Position numbers and translations under genes: made by a program. Shown piece after piece: positions 1 to 6,498 of a stretch of 6,910 nt of DNA. The DNA lies in NCBI GenBank assembly GCA_016209665.1, contig JACQVT010000800.1:1-6910 (forward strand), read 5' to 3'. This stretch comes from Planctomycetota bacterium (lineage in GTDB: Bacteria; Planctomycetota; Phycisphaerae; UBA1845; PWPN01). Numbering within the stretch: position 1 is the stretch's first letter; the number at the start of each line of letters is the position of its first letter. The notes under the pieces are model-generated. The model did not search any database. It saw only the letters and a program-made list of their open reading frames with translations, and was not told the origin of the DNA.

Positions 1-741
1 GTACAACTGCTGCAGCGTGCCCAGCACCGACGCGCAGTGAGCGGCGGTGATCTGGTCCGCCTGCATGAACGTGTTCGGGCGGGCCAGCAGCTCGACGCCG
101 CTGCTGTGCTTGACCATCGCCCGGCGGATCATGCCCTCGTCGAGCTGCTCCGGCGTGTCGCACAGGTCGGCGATCGTGTAATCCGCCTGGAGATCGAGCA
201 TCGTCCCAAGCTGCCCGTGCCTAAAGTCCAGGTCGACCAGGGCCACCGGCCGTTCCTGGACCATGGAGGCCAGTTCGACGGCCAGGTTGGTGGCGATCAC
301 CGACGCCCCCGCCCCCCCGATCGATCCTATCACCGACACCAGCGTGCCCAACTGCACCGCTGACGAAGCCTGCGAGAGCACCTTCTCGATCGACTCGGTC
401 AGCAGCTTGGCGTCCAGCGGCTTCGTGAGAAACTCGCGGACGCCGGCCCGCATGGCGGTGAGGACGTGCTGGCCGCTGGTGCTCTCGGAGATCACGAAGA
501 CGGCCATGTCCGGATGAGTGGTCGCGATTCTCGCCGCGATCGGCAGGCACGCATCCGGCGCCGGATCGAGGTGGGCCATCAGCACCTCGGCCGGGAACTG
601 ACCGACCGCCTGCTCGATCAGGGCCGGTTCGTCCACCTCGGCCATGATCTGAACCCCGGGGATGTGCAGCAGTTCCGCGCGCAGCGGGGCCGCGTAGTCC
701 TCGTCGGCATTGAAAACAATCACCCGGACCGAACGTCTCAT
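1..741 (-). CDS. cpaE: CpaE/TadZ-like pilus localization ATPase (3' end off window)
   Basis: The first 247 residues are visible and the frame stays open to the left edge. TadZ/CpaE proteins are cytoplasmic MinD/ParA relatives that position the Tad pilus machine. Residues 1-125 form a receiver-like domain: acidic N13-A-D-E14-type start, a strand VLMAHLDP at 53-60 and the conserved lysine in FLTKPLD (K107). The usual phospho-acceptor aspartate appears to be H57, so this is probably a pseudo-receiver. A MinD-like ATPase domain starts near residue 132. Its deviant Walker A segment reads GSIGGAGAS (139-147), and ALVDLDFRHGQL (167-178) matches the family's second nucleotide-site strand. Neither lysine expected in KGGxGKS is present. 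The ATG lies 2 bases after the stop of the TadG-like gene, with only a weak GAG at 747-749 as ribosome binding site, so translation is probably coupled. Family call is firm; ATPase activity is uncertain. Confidence 0.9.
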   Translation of the reverse strand, partial: MRRSVRVIVFNADEDYAAPLRAELLHIPGVQIMAEVDEPALIEQAVGQFPAEVLMAHLDPAPDACLPIAARIATTHPDMAVFVISESTSGQHVLTAMRAGVREFLTKPLDAKLLTESIEKVLSQASSAVQLGTLVSVIGSIGGAGASVIATNLAVELASMVQERPVALVDLDFRHGQLGTMLDLQADYTIADLCDTPEQLDEGMIRRAMVKHSSGVELLARPNTFMQADQITAAHCASVLGTLQQLY

Positions 742-743
742 GG

Positions 744-2951
744 TTACTCGAACAGAATCACCGGCCTCTTGCCGCCCAGTTTCTGGAAAATGTCCCGCAA
801 CTGGCTCTTGTACGCCTCGATATCACCCTCGGCGTGGAAGTGCTCGCCACCGCCGATCTGGGCGATCTGTTCCATCAGGTCGGTGTCCGAGTTGACGCCG
901 ACGCTCACCGTGTAGATCTGCACGCCGCGGGCGCGGGCGTCGGTCGCCGCCTGGACGGTGTCGGTCTTGGCCTTGCTGACGTTGGTCTGGGTCGGATTGG
1001 GCCGCGTCTGGTTCGCCAGACCGTCCGTCAGGAGCAGCATCACCTTGGCCGCGTTGCCTCGCGCTTCGGGACTCTGGAACAACACGTCGACGCCGCGGTC
1101 GATGCCCTGGGCGATGTTGGTGTTGGACGTCCACATGCCCGCCTGCAAGTCATTCACCCGGTCGCGGATGACGTCCGCATCCGGGATCAGCCAGGACATG
1201 TTGTCCGGCTTCTCGGCCGGGCCGTACCCGACCGTCCCGTAGCCTGCCATGCCGACCTGGTCGTCGCTCTGGAGTTCCTGGATGATGTCGAGGGCGGCGT
1301 TCACGCCGTCAATCACCGCTCCCATCGGCTGCGTCGGGGCCCCGTCCAGACCCGGCGAGGCCGCGGTGCCTTCCTGCTCCTCTTGCAGGTAATCGACCCA
1401 CGTCTTGAGGCCGAACCGGTATCGCAAGCCGGGATCGCCGTAGTAGTCGGTAGAAGGGTTGTACCTGTTCATACTCGCGCTGGTGCTGATCACGTACGCG
1501 AAGTACGAGTTCCAATTCCCACCCACCTCCTTGGATGTCGAGTCCGGGTTGCTGGCGGCACTCGGGTAGGGCACCAGCGGCACCAGCTCGTTGGCTTCGA
1601 TCTTGTTGTCGCCGTCGCCGCCCGCCTGACCGCCCGACTTGCCGCTCTTCCATCGGTCCAGCCCGAGGGCCACCCGCAGCCGCAGGTAGTACTGGGTCGT
1701 GCTCCTGTCGTAGGTGCTCGAGTTGATGACCGCCATCTCGGCCGCGTTGTACGTCCCGTATCCCTTGAGCTGAAGCGTCTGGCTGACGTAGGCGCTGCTC
1801 AGGCTCCACTTCGACCCCTTGGGCAGACGGACCAGCCCCGAATCCTTGGCGAAGTCCCATCCCGGGCCAGTGGTCTGGGTGCCCCAGACGTTCATGTTGC
1901 CCAGGACGGGCCCCGGAGCCAGGTTGTACTGGACCGACTTGTCCACGCCCGTACCGGCCTTGGTGGCGACCGTCATCTGCTTGAGATACTCGTCGGGAAT
2001 GCTGAAGCTGAACGATTCGGTCTGCACCTGGCCGTCCTCGCCCAACGTGGTGCCGTCGAACTTGATGCCCGAGACCCCCGTCTTGGGATCGGTGCCGATG
2101 GACACCGGATAGCCCCCGCCGCTGGCCGCGGTCGCCTGGGCCGCCGCCTGGGCCGCGGAATCCAGACCGAATACCACGTGGCCGAGGGGCTTGGTCGAAC
2201 TCGATGCGTCGCTGGTCAACTTGATGTTGACCTTCGACGTGCCGTCGCCGTTGCTGGCGATGCTGACCTCCGACTTGAAGCCCATCGAATCGGTCTTGGC
2301 GGCCAGGGCCGCCGGATCCTTGAGATGCTCCCAGACCTCATGGTTGTCGATCTCGGTCTTCTTGTACGAACGGAGCGAGGAATCGTCGTTATGCGAACTC
2401 GACAGGTCCAGGACGAAGGTGACGTCGCGGGGCGTCAGGACGGCGGCCGCCTTCGCTCCCAGGCTGGCCTCCCGTATGCCGAAGATGTTGGCGAACATCA
2501 GCGGCACCGCTCCGCTCTTGGAACCCGACGACCGGCGAACGTGGACGCGGACCGCGTTGGGGAACTGCTCCGTGGGTGTGAACGAATACTTGCCGGTCTG
2601 GTCGTTCAGGGCCGCGCGCCCGAACTCCACGTCCGAGTCACTCAGCTCGACCGGAGCCCCCAGCACGCGGTTCTCGGTCGCGGCCTCCTGGGCGGCCAGG
2701 CGGGCGGCACCCAAGGACGCCCCCTCCACGAAAGCCCCCAGTCGGTTGGCGGCCGCCAGCGCGGCGGAATCCGCGGCCCGCTGCAGCTCGGTCCGGGTGT
2801 TGTACAACATGCCCATGTCCACGACCAGCGCCGCAAACCCCAGCAGCACGGTCATCGAGATCGCGACCTGGGCCGCCACGGCCCCACGGCGACGGCTGCC
2901 ACGAGTGTCGCCGCCCCTCAGTTCACCTCTTGCATCGTGTTCGAACAACAT
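744..2951 (-). CDS. tadG: TadG-like membrane-anchored vWA protein with a large insertion in the vWA domain
   Basis: The product has 735 residues. A basic N-terminus (RGSRRRG, 17-23) precedes one membrane segment at about 24-45, then the TadE/TadG-type amphipathic helix NTRTELQRAADSAALAAA (51-68). vWA metal-site (MIDAS) residues can be assigned: DLSSS at 182-186, the threonine in TNIAQGI (T611) and the aspartate in LLLTDG (D643). About 350 residues separate DLSSS from the rest of the domain, far more than in a plain vWA fold. The insertion has a beta-rich part (about 228-322, with DPKTGVSGIKFD at 288-299) and an EF-hand-like loop at 444-455. TadG proteins are inner-membrane anchored with an extracytoplasmic domain and are thought to support pilus anchoring. 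The ATG at 2951 is chosen because a G-rich Shine-Dalgarno sits 5 bases upstream and the membrane segment then lies near the N-terminus. The frame is open 82 codons further upstream, but that stretch is arginine-rich with no pilus-like features. Confidence 0.88.
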   Translation of the reverse strand: MLFEHDARGELRGGDTRGSRRRGAVAAQVAISMTVLLGFAALVVDMGMLYNTRTELQRAADSAALAAANRLGAFVEGASLGAARLAAQEAATENRVLGAPVELSDSDVEFGRAALNDQTGKYSFTPTEQFPNAVRVHVRRSSGSKSGAVPLMFANIFGIREASLGAKAAAVLTPRDVTFVLDLSSSHNDDSSLRSYKKTEIDNHEVWEHLKDPAALAAKTDSMGFKSEVSIASNGDGTSKVNIKLTSDASSSTKPLGHVVFGLDSAAQAAAQATAASGGGYPVSIGTDPKTGVSGIKFDGTTLGEDGQVQTESFSFSIPDEYLKQMTVATKAGTGVDKSVQYNLAPGPVLGNMNVWGTQTTGPGWDFAKDSGLVRLPKGSKWSLSSAYVSQTLQLKGYGTYNAAEMAVINSSTYDRSTTQYYLRLRVALGLDRWKSGKSGGQAGGDGDNKIEANELVPLVPYPSAASNPDSTSKEVGGNWNSYFAYVISTSASMNRYNPSTDYYGDPGLRYRFGLKTWVDYLQEEQEGTAASPGLDGAPTQPMGAVIDGVNAALDIIQELQSDDQVGMAGYGTVGYGPAEKPDNMSWLIPDADVIRDRVNDLQAGMWTSNTNIAQGIDRGVDVLFQSPEARGNAAKVMLLLTDGLANQTRPNPTQTNVSKAKTDTVQAATDARARGVQIYTVSVGVNSDTDLMEQIAQIGGGEHFHAEGDIEAYKSQLRDIFQKLGGKRPVILFE

Positions 2952-2956
2952 CGATT

Positions 2957-2962
2957 CCCCCC
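2957..2962 (-). promoter_or_regulatory. G-rich ribosome binding site of the TadG-like gene
   Basis: Six consecutive G on the coding strand stand 5 bases before the ATG at 2949-2951. It is not a textbook AGGAGG, but it can pair with the 16S tail and supports this start over more upstream codons in the same frame. Confidence 0.55.
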
Positions 2963-2982
2963 ATCCTCGGACCAGTATCCAA

Positions 2983-3041
2983 TCGGCGATCCCTCCTGCC
3001 TGCCCGTCGCTCCCTCCGCATCGTCCCGGCCCGATCGCCGA
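2983..3041 (-). repeat. 9-bp perfect inverted repeat enclosing a G-rich segment in the tadG leader
   Basis: On the plus strand tcggcgatc (2983-2991) is exactly complementary to gatcgccga (3033-3041), separated by 41 bases. On the transcribed strand the intervening segment carries five GGG runs separated by 2 to 10 bases, so a G-quadruplex is conceivable at the top of the stem. The element fills about half of the 115-base gap between the secretin stop and the tadG start. No T run follows, so it is not a classical intrinsic terminator. The arms are seen directly; any function is inference. Confidence 0.4.
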
Positions 3042-3066
3042 ACACCGGCGGCCTCCGGGACGTCGT

Positions 3067-4671
3067 TTACTGCGCCGGTGCCGCTTCGGATGCCTCCGCG
3101 TGGCCCCACGGACCGTGCAGCGACATCTGCTCCGGCGGGCTCGAGTACTTCTTGACGCGGGGGTCGATCTCCGTCTCCAGGGCGGCTTCCGGCCCACGCT
3201 CGTCGGGCGCGGGTTTGCCTTCCAGCAGACCCAGGCCCATCAACTCGAAGTCGTTCGGCTCCGTGATGTGTTGCCCGGGCACCGTCGGCACCTGGTCCGG
3301 CGACATGCCGCTGACCAGTTCCGGCGTCACCAGGATGACCAGTTCCGTCGTACTTCGCTGGTAACTGACCGAGCTGAACAGCGCTCCCAACACGGGAACG
3401 TCGCCCAGGGCCGGGATCTTTCGGGCCGAACCGCGGATGTCGTCGCTCAGCAGTCCGGCGATGGCGATCGTGCTGCCGCTGGTTAACTCGATGGTGGTCG
3501 AGGCCCCTCGCGAACGCAGTCCGGGCACGCCGTTGAGGGCCAGGCTGAAGTCCGGCTCGCTCACCGTCGGGGCCACCGTCAGCCGGACCATCTGCCGCCC
3601 GATCACCGACGGCAGGAACCGCAACTGAATGCCGAATTCCTTGAACTCCACGCCCGGGGTGCCCGTCGCCGCCGGCACGGGATACGGGATCTCGCCGCCG
3701 ACGATGAACCTGGCCTCCTGCCCGTTGAGGGCCACGAGGTTCGGCTCGGCCAGCACGCGCACCAGCCCGTTGTTCCGCATGGCCTGCAGGAACAACTGCA
3801 TTTGCACCCGGGGGAAGCCCAGGCTCAGCGTCGGGGCGGCGCGCAGCGGCAGGCCGTCCGTCCGGTCCGTCGCGAAGATCATGCCGTTGGGCGTCAGGAT
3901 GTTCTGCTCGCGGGCGGCCCCGATGTTCACCGGGTTGATGCCGTCGATCTGGTTGACCGCGAACATGTCGCGCACGTTGTCGCCGGCCAGCCAGCCGTTG
4001 ATCCCAAGCTGGCGCGTGCAGCTCTTGTTGACCTCGGCCACCGTGCACCGCAGCAGCACCTGCTGTTCGCCGGCGATCGTCAACTGGTTGGTCACGTTGG
4101 GCGTGAGGATGCGGGCGATCTCCAGCGCGCGCTCGGCGAGGTCCACCGTGGGCACCACCCCCGTCAGCAGCAGGCTCTCGCGCACCGGGCGGACGTCCAC
4201 GTCGGCCCCCGGGACGGCCCGGCGGATCGCCTCCTTGATCTCCGTCACGTCCATCTCGACGATCACCGTGAACGCCACCTGCTTCTCATTACCGTCCCAC
4301 AAGACTAGCTCGGTGATGCCGGGTGCTTTCCCCGCCACCAGCAACTGCCGCGGCGACAGCACCGTGACATCGGCGATGTCCGGGTTGGCCACTGAGGCCC
4401 GCTTCAACGGCTCGCTGACGTCCACCAGTACGCCCCGGCCCGCCGGTATGCTCAGACGGGTCGCGGCGGCCTCCGCCACCGGCTGGAGATTCACCTGCAT
4501 CGAGGAGGGGGCCGGCCCAGACGCCGCGTCACCACCACCCGAAGCCGCCAGCGCAGGCCCCGACGCCATCAGCGCGACCAGGACCCATCCGGCCGCTGAT
4601 GCTCGCCGATTCGCGGCGACGTTGATTCTCCCGCCATTCCTCCATGAAGCGTCTGCCCGAAAACCGTCCAT
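3067..4671 (-). CDS. cpaC: Tad pilus outer-membrane secretin (CpaC/RcpA)
   Basis: The product is 534 residues from the chosen start; numbering below is from the alternative ATG at 4680, three codons earlier. A signal peptide is visible: basic RINVAANRR (18-26), a hydrophobic core at 29-45 and a likely cleavage at GPALA-A. Residues 68-143 match the N-terminal pilus-formation domain of CpaC (RGVLVDVSEPLKRASVANPD, then LSPRQLLVAGKAPG). Residues 144-205 look BON/secretin-N-like. The C-terminal secretin beta-domain spans about 300-455, with VRVLAEPNLVALNG (307-320), ARFIVGGEIPYPV (323-335) and ALGDVPVLGALFSSVSYQR (424-442). Secretins multimerise into the outer-membrane channel through which the Flp pilus exits. 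A tail of about 80 residues (PDQVPTVPG, then EPNDFELMGLG) follows the barrel, as I recall for other Tad secretins. The ATG at 4671 is preferred because AAGGA lies 8 bases upstream of it. Confidence 0.94.
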   Translation of the reverse strand: MDGFRADASWRNGGRINVAANRRASAAGWVLVALMASGPALAASGGGDAASGPAPSSMQVNLQPVAEAAATRLSIPAGRGVLVDVSEPLKRASVANPDIADVTVLSPRQLLVAGKAPGITELVLWDGNEKQVAFTVIVEMDVTEIKEAIRRAVPGADVDVRPVRESLLLTGVVPTVDLAERALEIARILTPNVTNQLTIAGEQQVLLRCTVAEVNKSCTRQLGINGWLAGDNVRDMFAVNQIDGINPVNIGAAREQNILTPNGMIFATDRTDGLPLRAAPTLSLGFPRVQMQLFLQAMRNNGLVRVLAEPNLVALNGQEARFIVGGEIPYPVPAATGTPGVEFKEFGIQLRFLPSVIGRQMVRLTVAPTVSEPDFSLALNGVPGLRSRGASTTIELTSGSTIAIAGLLSDDIRGSARKIPALGDVPVLGALFSSVSYQRSTTELVILVTPELVSGMSPDQVPTVPGQHITEPNDFELMGLGLLEGKPAPDERGPEAALETEIDPRVKKYSSPPEQMSLHGPWGHAEASEAAPAQ

Positions 4672-4679
4672 GTTCGTCA

Positions 4680-4684
4680 TCCTT
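4680..4684 (-). promoter_or_regulatory. Shine-Dalgarno AAGGA deciding the secretin start
   Basis: AAGGA on the coding strand lies 8 bases before the ATG at 4669-4671. It directly abuts the other in-frame ATG at 4678-4680, which is too close for it to serve. A weaker GAGGGG further upstream could serve the longer form, so the choice is favoured but not certain. Confidence 0.5.
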
Positions 4685-4749
4685 GGTCAGGCCCCTCGTC
4701 GGGCTCAGGCCGGACCTTCCGGCTGGTGGCCCTTCCAACGGGGCGTACT
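4681..4749 (-). other. cpaB-secretin intergenic gap
   Basis: About 70-78 bases without a gene. It holds the secretin ribosome binding site and a small perfect hairpin, CCGGA-AGG-TCCGG on the coding strand, too short to call a terminator. I see no promoter. Confidence 0.4.
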
Positions 4750-5802
4750 TCAGTTCGTTGCCGTCGCCGCAGCCGGCGCCCCTCCCCTGGGAGGGACCAG
4801 CGGGACCGGCCGGGCGGACGCGCTCGCCGACGGGCGGCTCGAACGGGCTTGCTGAACCTCCACGCAATGCCACGCGCCGTCCTTGCCCTCGAACTTCACC
4901 TGGTCCATCGCGTCCTGGCCCCGGATTACCTCGACCGTCCAGGCCTGCGCGGCCGCTCCCGTGTGGGCGGGCTGTTCCGCCTCTGCCTCCGACCCAGTCT
5001 CTTTATCGGTCTGCGACCGGCCCATCTTGGCTTGTGCGGACAAGAATGCTTCGAGAAGCCTGTTGGCCGGTGAAGGAGCTGCCGGCTGGGGGGAAATCTC
5101 CTGGGCAGCCAGTTCATTATCGGTCGTCGTGCTCTCCTGACCGATGGCCTCGTCCCGCTGGTTGCGCATGGCCAGCCGCAGCTTGCCCTTGGTCTCGGCC
5201 AGGTGCAGCTTGGGCACGTCCGCTGGCGTGACCAGCAGCGTCACCGTGTTGGTGACCGCGGCCGCGGTATCGTTCGGCTTGCCGATGTCCTGCCCGACCG
5301 CCAACACCTCGACGTTCTGCAAGATCACCTTGCTGATCGACCGGTTGACGCCGCGGTCGGGATTGGTCAACAAGGCCACCACGTCGACCCGGCTGCCCGG
5401 CTTGACCCACCCGGCCACGCCGGCCGACTCGTCGATCTTCACCGCGACCGCCCGGTAACCATTGGTGATCCGCACCGCCATGCCCGGCGGCGTGCCCCGG
5501 GCCGCCAGTTGCATCTCGCCGATGGGGCACCCCTTGGGAATCGGCCAACTGGCAACCCGGCCCACGACCTCGGCCTTGTCCCGGAAGCAGGTGTCAGGCA
5601 CCGTCTCCTTGGAGACCTGCCGAATCTCAATCATCGACTCCTGGATCTCCAGCGTCGGCTCAATGTTGGCCGTCGAATAGACGACCGAAACCGTCGCGCT
5701 GGGCGCTCCCTTCGCCTTCTGCAAGACGTTCACGAACACCTTCAGGGCCAACAGGCCCACCCCCAGCCCCACCACCAACGGTATGACTGCTCGACCTCTC
5801 AT
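4750..5802 (-). CDS. cpaB: Flp pilus assembly protein CpaB/RcpC
   Basis: The 350-residue product has a short basic N-terminus and one membrane anchor at about 6-27, then a SAF domain at about 37-100. The SAF domain has the family's paired features VVGRVASWPIPKGCPIGEMQL (79-99 region) and two cysteines, C72 and C92, that could pair. The RcpC-type core follows at about 108-215: YRAVAVKIDESAGVAGWVKPG (116-136 region), RVDVVALL, ILQNVEVLAVGQDIG and VTLLVTPADVPKLHLAETKG. CpaB is a periplasmic, membrane-anchored partner of the secretin; its SAF fold is proposed to contact envelope glycan. Residues 220-285 are a low-complexity linker, followed by a short beta-like segment WTVEVIRGQ...VKFEG (288-306) and a Ser/Pro/Ala-rich tail. 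The ATG at 5802 has AAGGAG 6 bases upstream. The gene is preceded by a 190-base structured gap and lies upstream of its functional partner, the secretin. Confidence 0.93.
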   Translation of the reverse strand: MRGRAVIPLVVGLGVGLLALKVFVNVLQKAKGAPSATVSVVYSTANIEPTLEIQESMIEIRQVSKETVPDTCFRDKAEVVGRVASWPIPKGCPIGEMQLAARGTPPGMAVRITNGYRAVAVKIDESAGVAGWVKPGSRVDVVALLTNPDRGVNRSISKVILQNVEVLAVGQDIGKPNDTAAAVTNTVTLLVTPADVPKLHLAETKGKLRLAMRNQRDEAIGQESTTTDNELAAQEISPQPAAPSPANRLLEAFLSAQAKMGRSQTDKETGSEAEAEQPAHTGAAAQAWTVEVIRGQDAMDQVKFEGKDGAWHCVEVQQARSSRPSASASARPVPLVPPRGGAPAAATATN

Positions 5803-5808
5803 CGCTGA

Positions 5809-5814
5809 CTCCTT
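5809..5814 (-). promoter_or_regulatory. Strong Shine-Dalgarno of cpaB
   Basis: AAGGAG on the coding strand, 6 bases before the ATG of cpaB. It is the best ribosome binding site in the window and lies 8 bases after the hairpin at 5823-5851. Confidence 0.75.
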
Positions 5815-5822
5815 GTGCGCGA

Positions 5823-5851
5823 GCGGGCCCCAGCCTCATCGGCGGGCCCGC
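5823..5851 (-). promoter_or_regulatory. Strong stem-loop just upstream of the cpaB ribosome binding site
   Basis: On the plus strand gcgggccc (5823-5830) pairs perfectly with gggcccgc (5844-5851). Inside, gcc (5833-5835) pairs with ggc (5841-5843), leaving a 2-base bulge and a 5-base loop: 11 GC-only pairs in 29 bases. It is not followed by a T run in either direction, so it does not look like an intrinsic terminator. Its position 8 bases from the Shine-Dalgarno fits a translation-control or mRNA-stability element; this is inference. Confidence 0.5.
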
Positions 5852-5868
5852 GACTCCCCACAAGGGAA

Positions 5869-5895
5869 CGACGCACCGTCGTACCCCCTGCGACG
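5869..5895 (-). other. Candidate stem-loop in the cpaB leader (middle)
   Basis: cgacgca (5869-5875) and tgcgacg (5889-5895) on the plus strand pair at six of seven positions with one internal mismatch, around a 13-base loop. It is weaker than its neighbours and may be chance in GC-rich DNA. Confidence 0.3.
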
Positions 5896-5912
5896 TTTCT
5901 CACCCTCAACCA

Positions 5913-5940
5913 GCGCCGTCGGCCCGGTGACCGTCGGCGC
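5913..5940 (-). other. Candidate stem-loop in the cpaB leader (TadE-proximal)
   Basis: gcgccg (5913-5918) pairs with cggcgc (5935-5940). After one mismatch the stem continues with cgg (5920-5922) against ccg (5931-5933), closing an 8-base loop: nine GC pairs. It lies about 50 bases after the tadE stop and has no T run behind it. Confidence 0.38.
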
Positions 5941-5992
5941 GAAGACACGCCGGCTCGCCGTCGGACGAAAAAGTGCCCAACCGACAACGGCG

Positions 5993-6490
5993 TTAGACCC
6001 CTTCCCGGGTCATCGAGCACGACGCGACCATGTCGCTCGTCCGCGCCGTGTGGCTCCCGCCCCCGAACAGGTGCAGCAGCGACCGCGGGTCAGGCAATAC
6101 CCCGCCGCCGACCAGGCTCGCCTTCGCCCAGGGCACCTGCGCAACCACCTGGACGGTCTGAATGTTGTTCGAACCGGTCGTCCGGGTGATGGTCACGGTG
6201 TACCCCGATTGGCCTCCGCCCGCCGGCGTCAGGCCCGTGCCCGAGATCGCCTCGTCAAACCGGGTGTTGATGTCCGCGTCCGTCGCCCCGGGCAGGATCC
6301 CGACCCGGCACGCCTCGCGGGCGGCGTTCGTCAGGTTGGACTGCAACATGAACACCCAGCCGTACTCGACGATCCCGAACAGGAGCGCCAGCAGGATGGG
6401 CGTGACCACGGCCATTTCGACCGTGGCTGCTCCTTCCCGATGCCAGCGCCTCCGACCGATGCCGCTTCTGTAGATCTTCTTTCCCATCAC
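5993..6490 (-). CDS. tadE: TadE-like minor pseudopilin
   Basis: The 165-residue product has a basic leader (residues 1-19) ending in HREG, then AATVE and a hydrophobic segment at about 26-48 (EMAVVTPILLALLFGIVEYG). This is the TadE pattern: prepilin peptidase cleavage after G20, glutamate at position +5 (E25) and a single N-terminal membrane helix, followed by NLTNAAREACRVGI (52-65). The remainder, about 100 residues, is a predicted periplasmic beta-type domain ending in SCSMTREGV, close to the usual C-terminus of these proteins. TadE is a processed minor pseudopilin needed for Flp pilus assembly. The GTG at 6490 is taken as start because GGAG (6499-6502) lies 8 bases upstream; the adjacent ATG at 6487 is also possible at 11 bases. 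Only 11 bases separate it from the upstream peptidase, its likely processing enzyme. No TadF-like second copy is present here. Confidence 0.9.
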   Translation of the reverse strand: MMGKKIYRSGIGRRRWHREGAATVEMAVVTPILLALLFGIVEYGWVFMLQSNLTNAAREACRVGILPGATDADINTRFDEAISGTGLTPAGGGQSGYTVTITRTTGSNNIQTVQVVAQVPWAKASLVGGGVLPDPRSLLHLFGGGSHTARTSDMVASCSMTREGV

Positions 6491-6498
6491 GGCTCATG

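Noticed and set aside
834..3155. Very long open frame on the plus strand opposite tadG (773 codons)
   Set aside because: Its translation is rich in Arg, Gly, Val and His with no recognisable motif, and it lies antisense to a gene with clear TadG and vWA motifs. It is a shadow frame of GC-rich coding DNA.
2952..3197. 82-codon upstream extension of the TadG-like reading frame
   Set aside because: It would overlap the secretin gene, is almost all Arg/Gly/Ser/Pro and would bury the membrane anchor at residue 106. The ATG at 2951 has a ribosome site.
3629..4855. Long plus-strand frame opposite the secretin gene
   Set aside because: Ser/Arg/Thr-rich translation with no domain signal; the minus strand encodes an unmistakable secretin.
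5966..5980. TTGGGCACTTTTTCG on the minus strand as a sigma-54 promoter or a terminator T tract
   Set aside because: There is no GC element at the right distance for sigma-54, and the upstream hairpin has only about three reliable pairs, so neither call stands.
5799..6020. Small minus-strand frame in the tadE-cpaB gap, considered as a missed Flp pilin
   Set aside because: The 73-residue translation is arginine-rich with no hydrophobic helix and no G/xxxxEY processing motif.
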